Shown here: positions 1 to 11,109 of the stretch, piece by piece
How positions within the stretch are numbered: the stretch's first letter is position 1
How the letters are laid out: every line of letters starts with the position of its first letter
From: Darksidea phi
Taxonomy: Eukaryota; Ascomycota; Dothideomycetes; Pleosporales; Lentitheciaceae
Direction of reading: 5' to 3'
NCBI GenBank assembly: GCA_030770425.1
Contig: JASJFT010000003.1
Coordinates: 496,001 to 560,000, forward strand
DNA: 64,000 nucleotides
Notes under the pieces: generated by a model
Told to the model about the DNA's origin: nothing
Database searches by the model: none
What the model saw: only the letters and a program-made list of their open reading frames with translations
Made by a program: the position numbers and the translations under genes

Positions 1-2931
1 AGCAGCTGTCTCCGCTACGGAAGCCTCCATGGTACACCTCACGTCAGCCCGAAGGCGCGTAATCCATTTCAACGTAATATCGCGCGCCTCTTTCAAAAGG
101 TCCATGGCTAGAGTCTTTGAGGAGGCTAAGGTGAAGAGTCGCAGACTGAGCGTGATGAGGACCTCCATGCAGTAGACCTCACGCCAGTTGGATGTGATAT
201 TACGTAGGCGGTACCCGATTTGTTCCTTCAGGCGGTTGCAGAATGACGTGTCCTTGAAGACTACGTGGACATCGCGAAAGAGGCCAGGTTCATCTCGTGC
301 TGGCCCGGCCTGGGTGGCGAGGTGGTTGAACATGTGCATGGTGCTCTCGCTGCTAAAGTTCAAATTTGACGCGCCCAATTCTACTAACATAGTGAGCCAT
401 CGACGGGCCTTGCCTGAAAGTAATCGTTGGTAGGCTGTGAACTCATGAAGAGACATGTTGGGTGGGCATTTAGTTTCGGAGGCGACAATCTCGTAGGAAG
501 ACGGCCCATGTATTTCAGTGGGCGGGTGTATCGATTCTGGGATGACTGAATTCCGAAGCCCTAGCGGAACATGTACAGCACATAGATGCTGGAAGGTCAT
601 TGGCTTGTCGAAGTCCTTAACCCGTTTTTTGGAGGACGTGTCAAAATAGAAGAAATCCAGCCCGTTGGGGTAGAGAACATCAGATTCAGAGGCTTTCATC
701 TTCCGTTTGGCAACCTTGTAGTGAGTACCACGGAACGATTTAGACGTCGATGCAATCGTGATGCCGATAATGCCGGGCAGGGGCTCTTGCCCAAACATTG
801 TGAGCGATTCACAATCCTTCAACAGCTTGACTGGCGAGACTGACGTAGGTTTTGCCGGATAACCTAACCTAAAGATCTTCCAGGTCGCATTTCGATACGC
901 GGTGATGAAACTCGGGATACCCAACTCGAAGACTACTGCTGCCGCTTTGATTGGATCCTTAGGTAGGAAGTCCTCGTGGGCGTATATTTCCATTCGGTTC
1001 CGAGTGCGCCAGTGCCAACATTTGGTGCATCCCCTCACATTTCTCGAGCCGTTAAGATTAAAGGTGCAGACGCAAGTGCCGCCAGAGATTTCTAGAGAAT
1101 GTTCATCATACTCTTGCCACCATACATCCAGCTCAGCCTTCTTTGCTTCTCGTGAAGCCTTAGAGGCGTCTTGGACCTCTTGAAGAAGTTCTTGCATTAC
1201 CACCGACTGCGAGACATACTTCACTGCGAAGCTTTGTTTGTCAGGCTCAGAAAAGATTGATTTACGATACTTGCACCTCTCGCACCGATCTCGGAGATGA
1301 TTCTGGATGTCATGGAGTCGCTGCATCTCTGACGTGGTCGGAAGATGCAATGCATCCAAGAGCTCTGGAGCGAACACTGGGTAGTATTCAAGAAGTAGAG
1401 GACAGATTTGTACCATGTACTTGTCCAGTCGTACCCAGAGTGTGAAGAGATTCAAGATGAAGATCGACACCAGCTCGGGATCGGAATGGTAAGCCGTTCC
1501 GACAGTCTTAAACAAATCGGATACCGCTTCCGCTAGCTTGATACAACAAACTTCCGACGTCAGAGATGTCATCAATTGAGGTGATTGATGCATCTCAATC
1601 TCGTTTTCCAATTTCGCCAGCTGGAAATACATGTCTGTGAACTGCTCAACCTGCTCTATAGTGCTGTCATGCAATGGAGGCAGATTCCAAGAGAGCTGAG
1701 TCTTCTTGCGTGTGCGTGGTAAATCTAATACATGCTGAAGGTGCGATCCACTGTTGGGAAGAGAAAGAAAGAGCGCTTGTTGGTCGGCCCGCGATGGGAG
1801 TCTAGGAACAGGCCGTATTGTCTCTCGCTTGAACTTCTCCCACGCTGCCTTTACCAGCGTCGTAATCCGCGTGATAGCTTCTTTAACAAACGGTCTAGTG
1901 GCGGTGAAGAGGTACTCATAAATGGCAGGTGCGTTACCCTTTTCTTGCTCGAGCTTCGCGAGGCGGCGACAAATCTTGGCCCGGAGCGTCATGGTTAACT
2001 CAGGTGCCATCTGGCTGGGACAATCGTTAAGAAGTTCTACAAGCAGGACAGTGATTAAGAACTTGTAACAAGCTCTGCCCGCTTCGTCGCCAAGAGATAG
2101 CTGAAGTTGTCGTTGAGTAAAGACGCGGAGTACGAGCCAGAAAGGCAATCTCCGCCACGGAAATTCCGCGGCTTCGATGTTCGCATCGTCACGCACTCGC
2201 TTCCTTATTCTAGGGACGTGGGCGTCGACCGACGATCCGATGGCCTCAAGCAACGGTATGAGGAGATGTGTCACAAGTGCCGGACTAGCTGTATCACGCG
2301 ACTCGACAATAGAAGTTTGAGCCTTTGTCGTATGTGCCTGAAAACGCCTCAAGGGCTCCATGCTGCCCTTTTCCAAGAAATCGGCCAAGGCTTCTTGAAA
2401 TGATGCCTTCTGGAATTCATCAAGAGGTATCTGGGCCGCGCAGTCGGGAAAATCCCAGACGAGGGCGCCCTCGCTGGCAAGCACCTCGGCAGAAGGCGGC
2501 GCTGCCTCGAATGCCTCAAATATGACGATATCGGTCTGGTCGCTATTGTCTGTTAGTCCAGGATCGCGCGTTGTACAGCTGGGCTTAAGCCCCGTTTCTT
2601 ACCTGACGTCGCGTCGAATAATGAGAGCGGCATTTTGCTCGGTGACATGGAGAACCATAGGCCGATCGTGCGTGAGTTGTCGGAACTCTGAAATGAGCGA
2701 TTGCGCTTCGAGGCGACCTGGCGCGTGAAGAGAATGGCAACTACGAAGAGATTGGCGAACTGCATGCCAGGTAGATCTATATTCCTGGCTAGCAAGCTTG
2801 CCTAAGGTGTTCGTGGCATGAATAAGTCGGAGGAGGACATCATTGCTGGTGCTTTCAATGTCCGCGTCCTGTTCACCGGGAAGTTTTGGTGGTAACACCA
2901 GATGGTTGAACACGTTTGCGAGTGAAGCCAT
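1..2931 (-). CDS. DUF6606-family giant protein, N-terminal part (cut by left window edge)
   Basis: Two exons are visible on the minus strand: 2603-2931 and 1-2542, with a 60-nt intron (GTAAG donor at 2602-2601, acceptor AATAG ending at 2543). The start is the Met of MASLANVFNHLVLPPKLPG, the usual N-terminus of the fungal family that opens with DUF6606 and ends in DUF3638/DUF3645. I translated the whole 2.5-kb second exon and found no stop or frameshift, giving about 955 residues. Typical family stretches are FPWRRLPFWLVLRV and GGTCVCTFNLNGSRNV. The family is often around 3,000 residues, so the rest lies left of the window. Its biochemical role is not established; database labels such as ubiquitin hydrolase or P-loop protein refer to the missing C-terminal part. 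Family assignment is from recognition of the sequence, not from a search. Confidence 0.85.
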
Positions 2932-4439
2932 GTTGATAATTGATAGCGCGGGTCGGTGAGGGTGGAGAGGAGATGAAGAGGAGATGAGAGGATGGTGGTG
3001 GTGTAGATGACCGCGATAAGGTGTGAGTCTGGTGGCTTGCAAAATATTTTGTACGCGGGGCTTGGAAATTCTATTTCTCCGGTGAAGGTGAGAGATAGAG
3101 ACACAACATGAGGAATCACGTGCGCCTTAGCTAAAACACTATATGTGAGTGAAAGATCACAACAAATGAGAGCGAGTCAGGCTACGCATAATTTTGAGTC
3201 TCAAAACCTCTGAATTAAACCTGATGCAGGCTTCTCTAGTTTATATATTGTTCGCTGCCAGCCCACCCTATTTGTTCAATACATTTCGGCGCTTAGCGGC
3301 TTAGCGGCTTTAAGATGTAACACAACGCTTTAGAGCCTGGGTGATTTGAATTTGGAGCTTGGAGAGCGAGCGAATGCAGCGTAATCTATGAAAAAAGTGA
3401 TGATACCATCAACAAGGCGAAGTAGGGCGCAACTACTCTGCTATTAACTCATTCACTAGAAGTCGCCTCGTGAGAGCTATATCGCTAGTCCCAACACTGG
3501 TCAACACGACATGGATGCAGATCCTCGATTGAATGCTTGCGATCCTGCAAATAAGAGCACTTGCTGATATGTTTGGGCTGAGTCAAGTGGCGGCCAAGCG
3601 GAGCGTTTGGAGGGTCTTCTACGCGCCGCGGTCTGAACTCCTGTGAAAGACAATTTGTAGCCCAAGTTCACGTTACCCACCATCAATAACATTTGCGCTC
3701 AGTCGGATTAGAGGTGTCGCTGCCATGAAGCAAACCGGACTACAGCCATGCTGATAACTTCTCTTTCAACTAGTTGTAGGATATCCCAAGCTAAGAATGA
3801 CTTCGAGATTGATGCAGGAAGCAGATATGATGAGGAGCGAGACCACAGCAGCAAATACTACCGCAGTATTCAAAGACCTAGCTGTCAGTAATTCGACTAT
3901 ATTCTATCCATAGTCCCGCCTCCCCACTGACCACATCTCAAGAACATCGGCATCCTCGCCCTTGGTCGCTACACCAAAGGCTTTAAAACATAGACTCACG
4001 CATACCACACCAATCCTTCACTGCTACCTACACTCGTCATGAATAGACTAATGCGGATGCAGCATGGTACTCACATTACACCCACGGAGTCATCCTCAGC
4101 TACCTTGCGCGGATCGTTAGAAATGCTGCACTCCATGTGAGCCTCCTCGTTCGTCACATTGGGCTTCAAATCACAGTCACACAAAATCTCCAGCCGTCTT
4201 TGCATTTTTGGAAATGTCCATCCTACTCATGGTTCGGTGGGAAAGCTTTCAGTGCCCCCCCCCTTACAGCAATAAGCACTATACGGCCATGGTCCCCAGG
4301 AGCTTGGGCCACTACCCGGCGTGACGTCACGTTGGCTCCTGGGCTGGCTGTGTTTTTCGTGATTCTAATCACCTTATTATGTTTCAATGTTTCGACATCT
4401 CACGCAACAGCACAGGCAGCAACTATACGATAGTAACAG
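2932..4439. other. intergenic region, no gene seen
   Basis: This stretch lies upstream of the DUF6606 gene and should contain its promoter. The open frames here are short, lack protein-like composition and overlap each other in several frames. A C-run and a GT-rich patch sit near 4250-4400. I see no gene. Confidence 0.5.
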
Positions 4440-5560
4440 CTCCTAATTTACTAATAATATATGTAGATAGTTAAAGGCGCCGATAACGCCGAACCCCCTA
4501 TAGTAGATGCCCGTACCTAGCCCTCTGGACCCTCGCGCTGCTTAACTAATAATATATCTTGGTACGGGTAGTAACAACGATAGTAAGGTAACCTACGCTA
4601 GGCTACTTCTTAGTCCTCTACTCACTGGTAGCCTCTCTAGCTAGGTATCCCCTACGCTATCGTTCGTATCGTATCTACTATGGACACTAGCTCTATCTTC
4701 TATATTAGGTATTCGCTCCCTCGATAGCCTCTTAAGAAGGCCGATTCCTCTTCCCTTAACCGTCTTCCCTATATAAGCTTTTCCTCTAGCCTATATAGAC
4801 GGTATAGCTACCTCTAGACGAAACGCCTATCCTCGTTATATAGGGCCTCGGATAGGAATATAATATAGGTAACTATAAATAGCTATATAAGAATCCTATT
4901 ACCGCTCGTTCCCTCGAATATATCTAACGTATAGTTAGTTTTATACTAATAGTTATTATAATCGAGGAGCCCTATCGACAGTACCTCCCGCTTATAGCGC
5001 CGGGGATACTCCGCCGCGATATTTAAAAGGTTTAGAGCGCTATACTCGAATAGCCTATTCTACTCTAGTTCCTCCTACTAAAGGTCCTACTAAAGGACTA
5101 GGCGAACGATCGTTGGCGAAGATATATAGTTAGTAGGTATTAATAGTAAGTTTAAGGAAGAGATAAGGAAGCTAGCTAAGGATAAGAGATAGATATAAGG
5201 AAGCTAGCTAAGGATAAGAGATAGATATAATAAGGAAGCTAGCTAAGGATAAGAGATAGATATAGTAAGTAGGATACTAGTATTATCGCGGGCAATTTTT
5301 ATACTATAAGTAGTAGTATTAGTACGCTAACTCCTCGCTACCGCTATTAGTCTCCCAACTAGGCTCTATAGTTCGGTATTATATATTATTTCTCGTCCAG
5401 CGCCTCAATATTCGAAATATTACCTCGTCGGTATTACTGTGTATAGCTCTACAGCTCTATTATCGTGTATAAGGTGTGGGTATAGTACCTCTACTGTGTA
5501 CAAACTCCTACTGTGTTTCGTGCGGACCTTCTAAAGAGACTCCTACTATGCAAATCCAAA
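4440..5560. repeat. RIP-mutated AT-rich repeat, origin unknown
   Basis: TpA, TAG and TAT are extremely frequent here while CpA and TpG are nearly absent, which is what repeat-induced point mutation leaves behind. Every frame is full of stops. Minus-strand translation gives short protein-like pieces between stops, so this is probably a dead transposable element, but I could not assign a family and found no terminal repeats. Confidence 0.7.
5164..5263. repeat. short tandem repeat, about 32-35 bp unit, three copies
   Basis: The unit begins aaggaagctagctaaggat and ends agagatagatat. Three near-identical copies start at about 5164, 5196 and 5233; the third is separated by a few extra bases (aat). 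The copies agree almost perfectly although the surrounding DNA is heavily RIP-mutated, so the duplication probably happened after the mutation. Confidence 0.85.
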
Positions 5561-7305
5561 TCAAATAGAGATCCCATCATCTCGGGAAGAAGCTTTTGGA
5601 TGCCCAGTTACCCATGGGTGCCGATCTACTGTTTCAAGTGTTGAGAGTTGAAACGATGTCCAGGATACCAAATGCTCCGCTTTTAAATGTCGCTACGCTC
5701 ATAATCGGCTTCGGGTTGCCGCACGAATGCGGCGTGCCTGTGCATACCTGTGAATTTGTCACTTAGGCTTAGATGATTCCGGTAAGCTGCTCAGTCGGCT
5801 CAAGCTCAGGTGTGCCGCAAATCCTGTTACTGTTGTAGACTATGTCCGGGCACGGAAGACTATAACACGACTGTTATTTTCACACCCGCTACTACAACAA
5901 ACGTTCAAAATTCAAATTGGCAATCGAGATTTTGCATTTCACAGCACTACTCATTACACTTTGTAGGAGCAGTACAGGTTGATTCTTGGACAGATGAAGA
6001 CGAATCGCCGGAAAACACGAATAAAGATCATCACTATAGACCGCGCGTCATCGATAGGGCCGGCGCCGTTGAGCTTTTGGGATTGGGTAGATACCATGGG
6101 ATGATGTCAGACACCCGGTGATCTTTCATGAATAGATAATTTATGTCTAAAGCCTCCGCAAATCGTGAAAAAATCTGGTGGCTTTCTTTCGAATAGCGAC
6201 CGCTAATGTGCGTGCACCAAGCCTTGTCAATGACCACACTGGCATGCACAGCAGAGGCTCAAGCCAAAGCACCCATCTATCCCCGTGCGAATGTTTGGTC
6301 AATTCTTACTTTGTTGCCTTGGTTGTGGGTGGCAACTACTAGCACCTCTTAAACCTCGCTGAGCGACTTATGTCAAGGCTGTTGCTCCCATTTCATATAT
6401 TTACTCTCGCCGGCCGTGTTACGGCGATAGGGTAACTAAGCACCGGGCCACATGAATCTTCGTGAAATCTTCAAAGCTGTTAGAGCTTTTCATGAAGGCA
6501 GGATGCAGATCGACCGCGGGAGCTTTTGCGCCCTAGCGGAAACATCGCAATGAACAACGTATAGGCTGGGTAGTACTCGTAACGACGTTTCATTAGCGTC
6601 GCTGTTGCTGCATAAAAGATTTCTACCTGATAAACGTAGGTATCATATTCTCGCTTAATAGATAGAATTGGGCAAACATGGAAGGGTGTGTGCATTTTCT
6701 GAACAATCTTCTTCCACTAGATGAAAACCGCGGTTATGATGATATTCGGGCGTCCGATAAAGCTGCTTCGACGGCGCTAAGCCTAATTTAGCACTTCACC
6801 GCAATGGGTAACTCCCTCGGTAATTAGACAGTATTGCCCACAGTGATTTTACGATTGTAAGCATTTTCGCCGTAAGATATCACGCACTCTGTTCAGCGAT
6901 GCCATGCACGGGTCAGGGTCAGCAAACCACAAACCGTTAACCCGACAAGCGGCTGTGGTGTTGAATTTCAGGCAGCATTCCACCCCCGTCTACGAGCACG
7001 ATGATTTGAGGCATAGAGACTCATAAATGCAAGTGCAAGCGCCGTGACAGGGATAATCGCTAAAAAAAAAAAGACATGATGGAAAAACACGGGTCCGTTC
7101 GCACTGCAAGCGATGCCAAGGATGCAGCGACAGTAGCAACGAAGAGTTTGTACACAACTATGCGGCGTTGCTTTCTGAACATTGCGCTTTAACTGATTGG
7201 ACTACATGCGGACATAAGTTCACATGTCCGTCCCTAGTCGCACAGCTTGTCGTGGTCGTCGGATCCAGCTTAGATCCTTCCTTTTCAATGACCCTCTCAT
7301 AGAAC
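5561..7305. other. intergenic region, no gene seen
   Basis: Base composition returns to normal here. Only short overlapping frames of 60-100 codons exist on both strands and none has recognisable motifs or splice structure. I see no gene. Confidence 0.45.
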
Positions 7306-7556
7306 TTCGTGATCGCGTCAACTGCTTCTGTAGTGAGAGTTATTTTTCTTTTGTGTGTGCGTGTGCGGCTCAAGAGCCTTATAATCCGTGGATGACTTTG
7401 GCTCGCTACCAAGCTTGATAATAACTCTTCTCGTAATCGCGTTAACTACTTCTATAGGGAGAGTATTTTTTCTTTTGTATACGCGTGCGACTTAAGAGCC
7501 TTCTTATAATCCGTAGTTGATTTTGGCTCGCTACTAAGCTTGATAATAACTCTTCT
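7306..7556. repeat. degenerate direct duplication, about 120 bp unit, two adjacent copies
   Basis: Copy 1 (about 7306-7427) and copy 2 (about 7433-7556) share the order: cgcgt[c/t]aact, a T-rich run, cg[g/a]ct[c/t]aagagcc, ataatccgt, ttggctcgcta, agcttgataataactcttct. Copy 2 differs mainly by C-to-T or G-to-A changes, as expected for RIP. A third diverged copy lies at 43268-43372. It could be a fragment of a transposon end. Confidence 0.75.
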
Positions 7557-7580
7557 TAACAACCATGCTTCGAATATAGG

Positions 7581-7588
7581 TATAAAAG
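7581..7588 (+). promoter_or_regulatory. TATA-box-like element
   Basis: The motif tataaaag lies about 160 bp upstream of the ATG at 7743, at a plausible distance for a fungal core promoter with a short 5' UTR. It sits just downstream of the duplicated repeat. There is no experimental support. Confidence 0.35.
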
Positions 7589-7742
7589 GGGCCTACCTGT
7601 ACGAATAGTTTGTTTATCTCTACTACTTATTAATCGAATCGAATCAAATCAGTAATTAGTCGTTGTTCAAGTACTAAATCCTCCACTTCTTTAAGAGCTA
7701 TTCACCCTTCTAACTATAATTAGCCTATTCCTATTCTTTAAT

Positions 7743-8205
7743 ATGGCAGCCCCTATCCTGTAGACTGGGGAAAACTCCTTCTACTAAACCGATCTTATTA
7801 TCTGTCCCAAGGCCGTGGTGGAGGCTTTCAAGGCTATTATTGTAGGAGGGCTAGGGGAGTATGGGAAAATCCTCGAGTACATGAAAGTACGCAATAGGAA
7901 TATGCCGATCTGCGGTGAGTCTTATAGAGCTACCTATATCAATCATCTAACCTAGCCTGCTAGAAACCGTGGAGGACCAGTGCTTTATAGATAGGGAGGA
8001 GGCCCTTATTCAAGCGCTCATTAACAAGCTGGGACGTCACGAACTTCCCTCTTCTGCGGAACTGGCGTATATCATAGAACTTCGGGTTCATGGAGAGAAT
8101 ATTTTAAGCCTCATCTATAGCGCCATTATTGACTTTGTTAATACCATAGCAGTAACGTATGTGGAAAAGTCTTCGACGTTAGATATTCCCGGCATCGGCA
8201 TATAG
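7743..8205 (+). pseudogene. small unrecognised two-exon gene with two early nonsense codons
   Basis: Joining 7743-7914 and 7964-8205 across a GTGAGT...CTAG intron of 49 nt gives a 138-codon frame. Codon 7 is TAG (7761-7763) and codon 15 is TAA (7785-7787); both would be glutamine before a C-to-T change. Apart from these the frame stays open and looks protein-like, with acidic and aliphatic stretches and a helical middle (REEALIQALINKLG). If translation began at the Met codon at 7881, a product of about 90 residues could still be made. I do not recognise the family. A RIP-nicked accessory gene is the simplest reading; a transposon-encoded protein is possible. Confidence 0.5.
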
Positions 8206-8748
8206 GCGGTGGTAGTATCCTTAATTACCACCAGTGCGTGTCTTAACTTGGGGGCAGCTTCCATGAGAACCAGGTTCAACTTGCCCCTTTAAGCATTGAA
8301 AGGTCAGCAAAATCCCCAGATTTTCCAGCATTGCTGATGACACTGTAGTGTAGTAGTTGTGAGGGGGGCCCGATCGAGTATCGAATGCTTAGGTAAGCGG
8401 AGAAACGTTAGGCCGGAGCCCGAGAGGCAATCGTCCGGGAGTATTTTCAGCTTGATACCATCTGATCCCACCTTAGAATAGAAGAAATAGTTCAATAAGA
8501 TTGATTGTTCGGCCGCCTATTCTGTCATCTCTCCCATCCTCCGACTGCGGATCGTGAGCTCCGCCCTCTATATTCGATATATACCATTCTACACAACAAC
8601 ACCTAACGCAACGCAGGTTAAAGCTGTAAGTTAAAAGATGTTATATAAGCGAAGATAGAGTGACTACTATTCTTATTTTTATAGCATAGTTATAGAATAG
8701 CTATCACAAATCAAGAGTTGTGTTAAACTTTTCGCATTGTTAACTGAT
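8206..8748. other. 3' flank of the P450 region, no gene seen
   Basis: This short spacer lies between the small decayed gene and the 3' end of the minus-strand P450. It is AT-rich from about 8560 to 8760. The only open frame of note (8304-8495, minus) has no recognisable features. Confidence 0.4.
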
Positions 8749-10627
8749 TTACTCAACTCTACGTTGTTTCAATAGCAACTTTGCTTTCGGGTGCGGAACA
8801 CTGAAGTCGCGCCAGAAGATTTTCAGCGAACTTCCATCTTTCAGCTTGAAATCCCAATCTTCTAGCAGGCAAATAGAGAGAAGTTTCGCTAAGTTCACTG
8901 CGTAGAACCTTCCAGGACTAATTGACACTGGTTAGCTAACATGGTATAGAAAAAGAGCAGTGAAGAATTAGCGCATATAACTTACCAAGGAAGATGTTGA
9001 GTGCCCCAAAAGGGCCATCTTGAGCTAATCTCGGTGGAGCGGGTACGCGAGTTAAGATGCCGTTCAGCATTAAAGCTGTTAGCTGATGGGTAGCTTTGTT
9101 CATCAAGGAACATTTTCCGTAGATTGAACTGCACTATTTCGCCAGCGGGGACGGTGTACCCGTCAGAGAAAGTATATTCATGGAGTGCCATCCGATGGAT
9201 CCTCGTGGATGAAAAGCACTGTGTTCGCATAGATTCAGTGACAAAGGCGTCAAGTAGCTGTAAGTGCTCGATGGGATTGGTATTGTTGGATTTCAGAACT
9301 TCCTGTCGAAGGGTGACGTGATATTCGGCATGTCGACATAGATCTTGAATCACTTGAGTGATCAACTTTACTTTTGTGAGCTTAAATTGAGATAGCAACA
9401 GCAATTTTGATAGAGGGGAGCCACGCACAATGGGAGAGGCAAAATTGGTAGTATTCCATGTGACATTGACGTCTCGCAGTAACTCCTTCATCGTCCAATG
9501 ACTTGGACACCGGTTGACAAGTGCTTCCAAGAGCGTTGGCTAAGAATATTAGCTGCATCTGCCTCGTGAGGTTCAGCAGTAAGCGAGAGAATGGTTGTCA
9601 TACAGGTTTCTCTGAAGTTCGCGCTTTTTCAGAGTTTGGTTTGTTTCGTTCACGCTCGAGGATGCGTAGCATTACGTCGATTACGTATCCCTCATTACCG
9701 CTAACGCGTTTAACAAGATTTGCAAGGACTCTGTCATACATTAGAGTGAGTTGAGAAACCATGAGCAGAGGGGCATAGAACTCACAGGATGTTCGGGGAG
9801 GGCAGTAACTTTGCCAGCTCAGATATGACTTTGGCTTCCGTGGAATATTTGAGCCCTCTTTCTAGGAATACTCTGTTGTTCGCTGACACTGTCAATAACA
9901 ATACCCAAATATAGGCGAAGAGTCATACGTACCATGTTCTTCTCCCAACGTCCACAGAGTGTTGAGCCTCGTGTTGATAGATTCTACAATATCGCACAGA
10001 AGAACCTCTCGGTACCCTCCTATAAAATAGTGATGAGCTGCTGCATAGCGCGATGACACGATTGAAGCTTACCAGGGCCTGTCGCTCCTTTGTTGAAAGC
10101 ATGCAAAAGCTCCTCTCTGATGATTTCGAGAAATCTTGGCTGCAATTTTGCATAGTACTTCCACGATGTGCGGATCGCACTAGACATAAGGTTTCCATCA
10201 TGATGACGTTGCTCTAGCGTCGCCCACTCTACCCCAAGAGCATGCTGAGATTTGACTTGCTTTACCGTGGTCAACTAAGTGTCTGGCAAGAAGGGAGCAT
10301 GCGGAATATCACCTCTGCCGCCCATGCATGCTCTAAGAGATGATTGTTTGGGGCTTTGGCAAGTTCATACAAGTGTACTTTTGTAGATACAGCGTGCATA
10401 CGGCCCCCAAAACCAAACGTTGGTAAACCGAATGGATGTTCACCATGCTATGAGCTTCGTTACATATATACTATTTGTTTCGTTTCATGAGCGCATACCT
10501 GTCTACTGAGCTCCTCAAGCATAGCTCGTCCTCGGAAAAAGAATTTGAATCTAAGGCCATGACGTGCTTGTATCCCCCAAATAAGAGAAAAAACAACGAG
10601 GAAAACAGCGCCTAGGATCGCAAGCAT
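8749..10627 (-). pseudogene. cytochrome P450, probably decaying
   Basis: Pieces of a P450 lie in order on the minus strand. An N-terminal membrane anchor starts at the Met at 10627 (MLAILGAVFLVVFSLIWG) and is followed by LPTFGFGGRM. Then come a K-helix ESMR (ExxR), the YTVPAGEIV segment, and a haem loop WGTQHLPCPGRF created by splicing 8982/8983 (CCTTG|GTAAGT) to CAATTAG|TCCTGG. The C-terminus ends at 8749. Against function: the I-helix AGxDT motif is missing (SQFKLT stands in its place), the frame breaks near 10275, and 9,600-9,960 cannot be joined cleanly. The haem cysteine survives. It points toward the MFS exporter and may have belonged to the same pathway. A many-intron working gene is not excluded. 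Confidence 0.65.
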
Positions 10628-11109
10628 GCTTTCGATCTGGAACGACGGAAGTCTGTAAGAACTTGAGCAAGGATGAATTTTTTTATCAAGCAACGCGGGA
10701 TCGTGCGAGGCTGAAGCTTTAATGGGCATGGGAGGTAGAACCATGTGCCGAGCTTTGCGCCATGTGTAGATGGTGAAGTACACTGGTCGGCACACCTTCT
10801 AATCGCAGCCTGGCCATGCCCGATCAGTCATTCTGCCGATAGGCAGCCCCTCTTTCGCTGGTGAACCTGATTTGTTTTTCGGGGATTATAATGGCTAAAA
10901 TGCGCTACAAATTGATAACATGGTGGCACAGAATATATTTGTGAGCAAGAAAAACTACGTACTGTAATCACACATGCTAAAACCTAAAAAGACTCGGCGA
11001 ATTGGATATATTTGGATCAGCGGTAAAGTACGTGTAATAGGTGCTCTGGTCAGCTAAACTTAGTGAGATCCATTTTTGGTATATTATCCGATACGTCAAC
11101 CGTACCATG
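10628..11109. other. spacer between P450 remnant and MFS gene
   Basis: The spacer holds the promoter of the minus-strand P450 remnant and the 3' end of the MFS gene. No further gene is seen. Confidence 0.4.

Noticed and set aside
4137..4433. 98-codon plus-strand open frame
   Set aside because: It contains a poly-C slippage tract, has no recognisable motif, and ends at the border of the RIP block; chance occurrence is likely.
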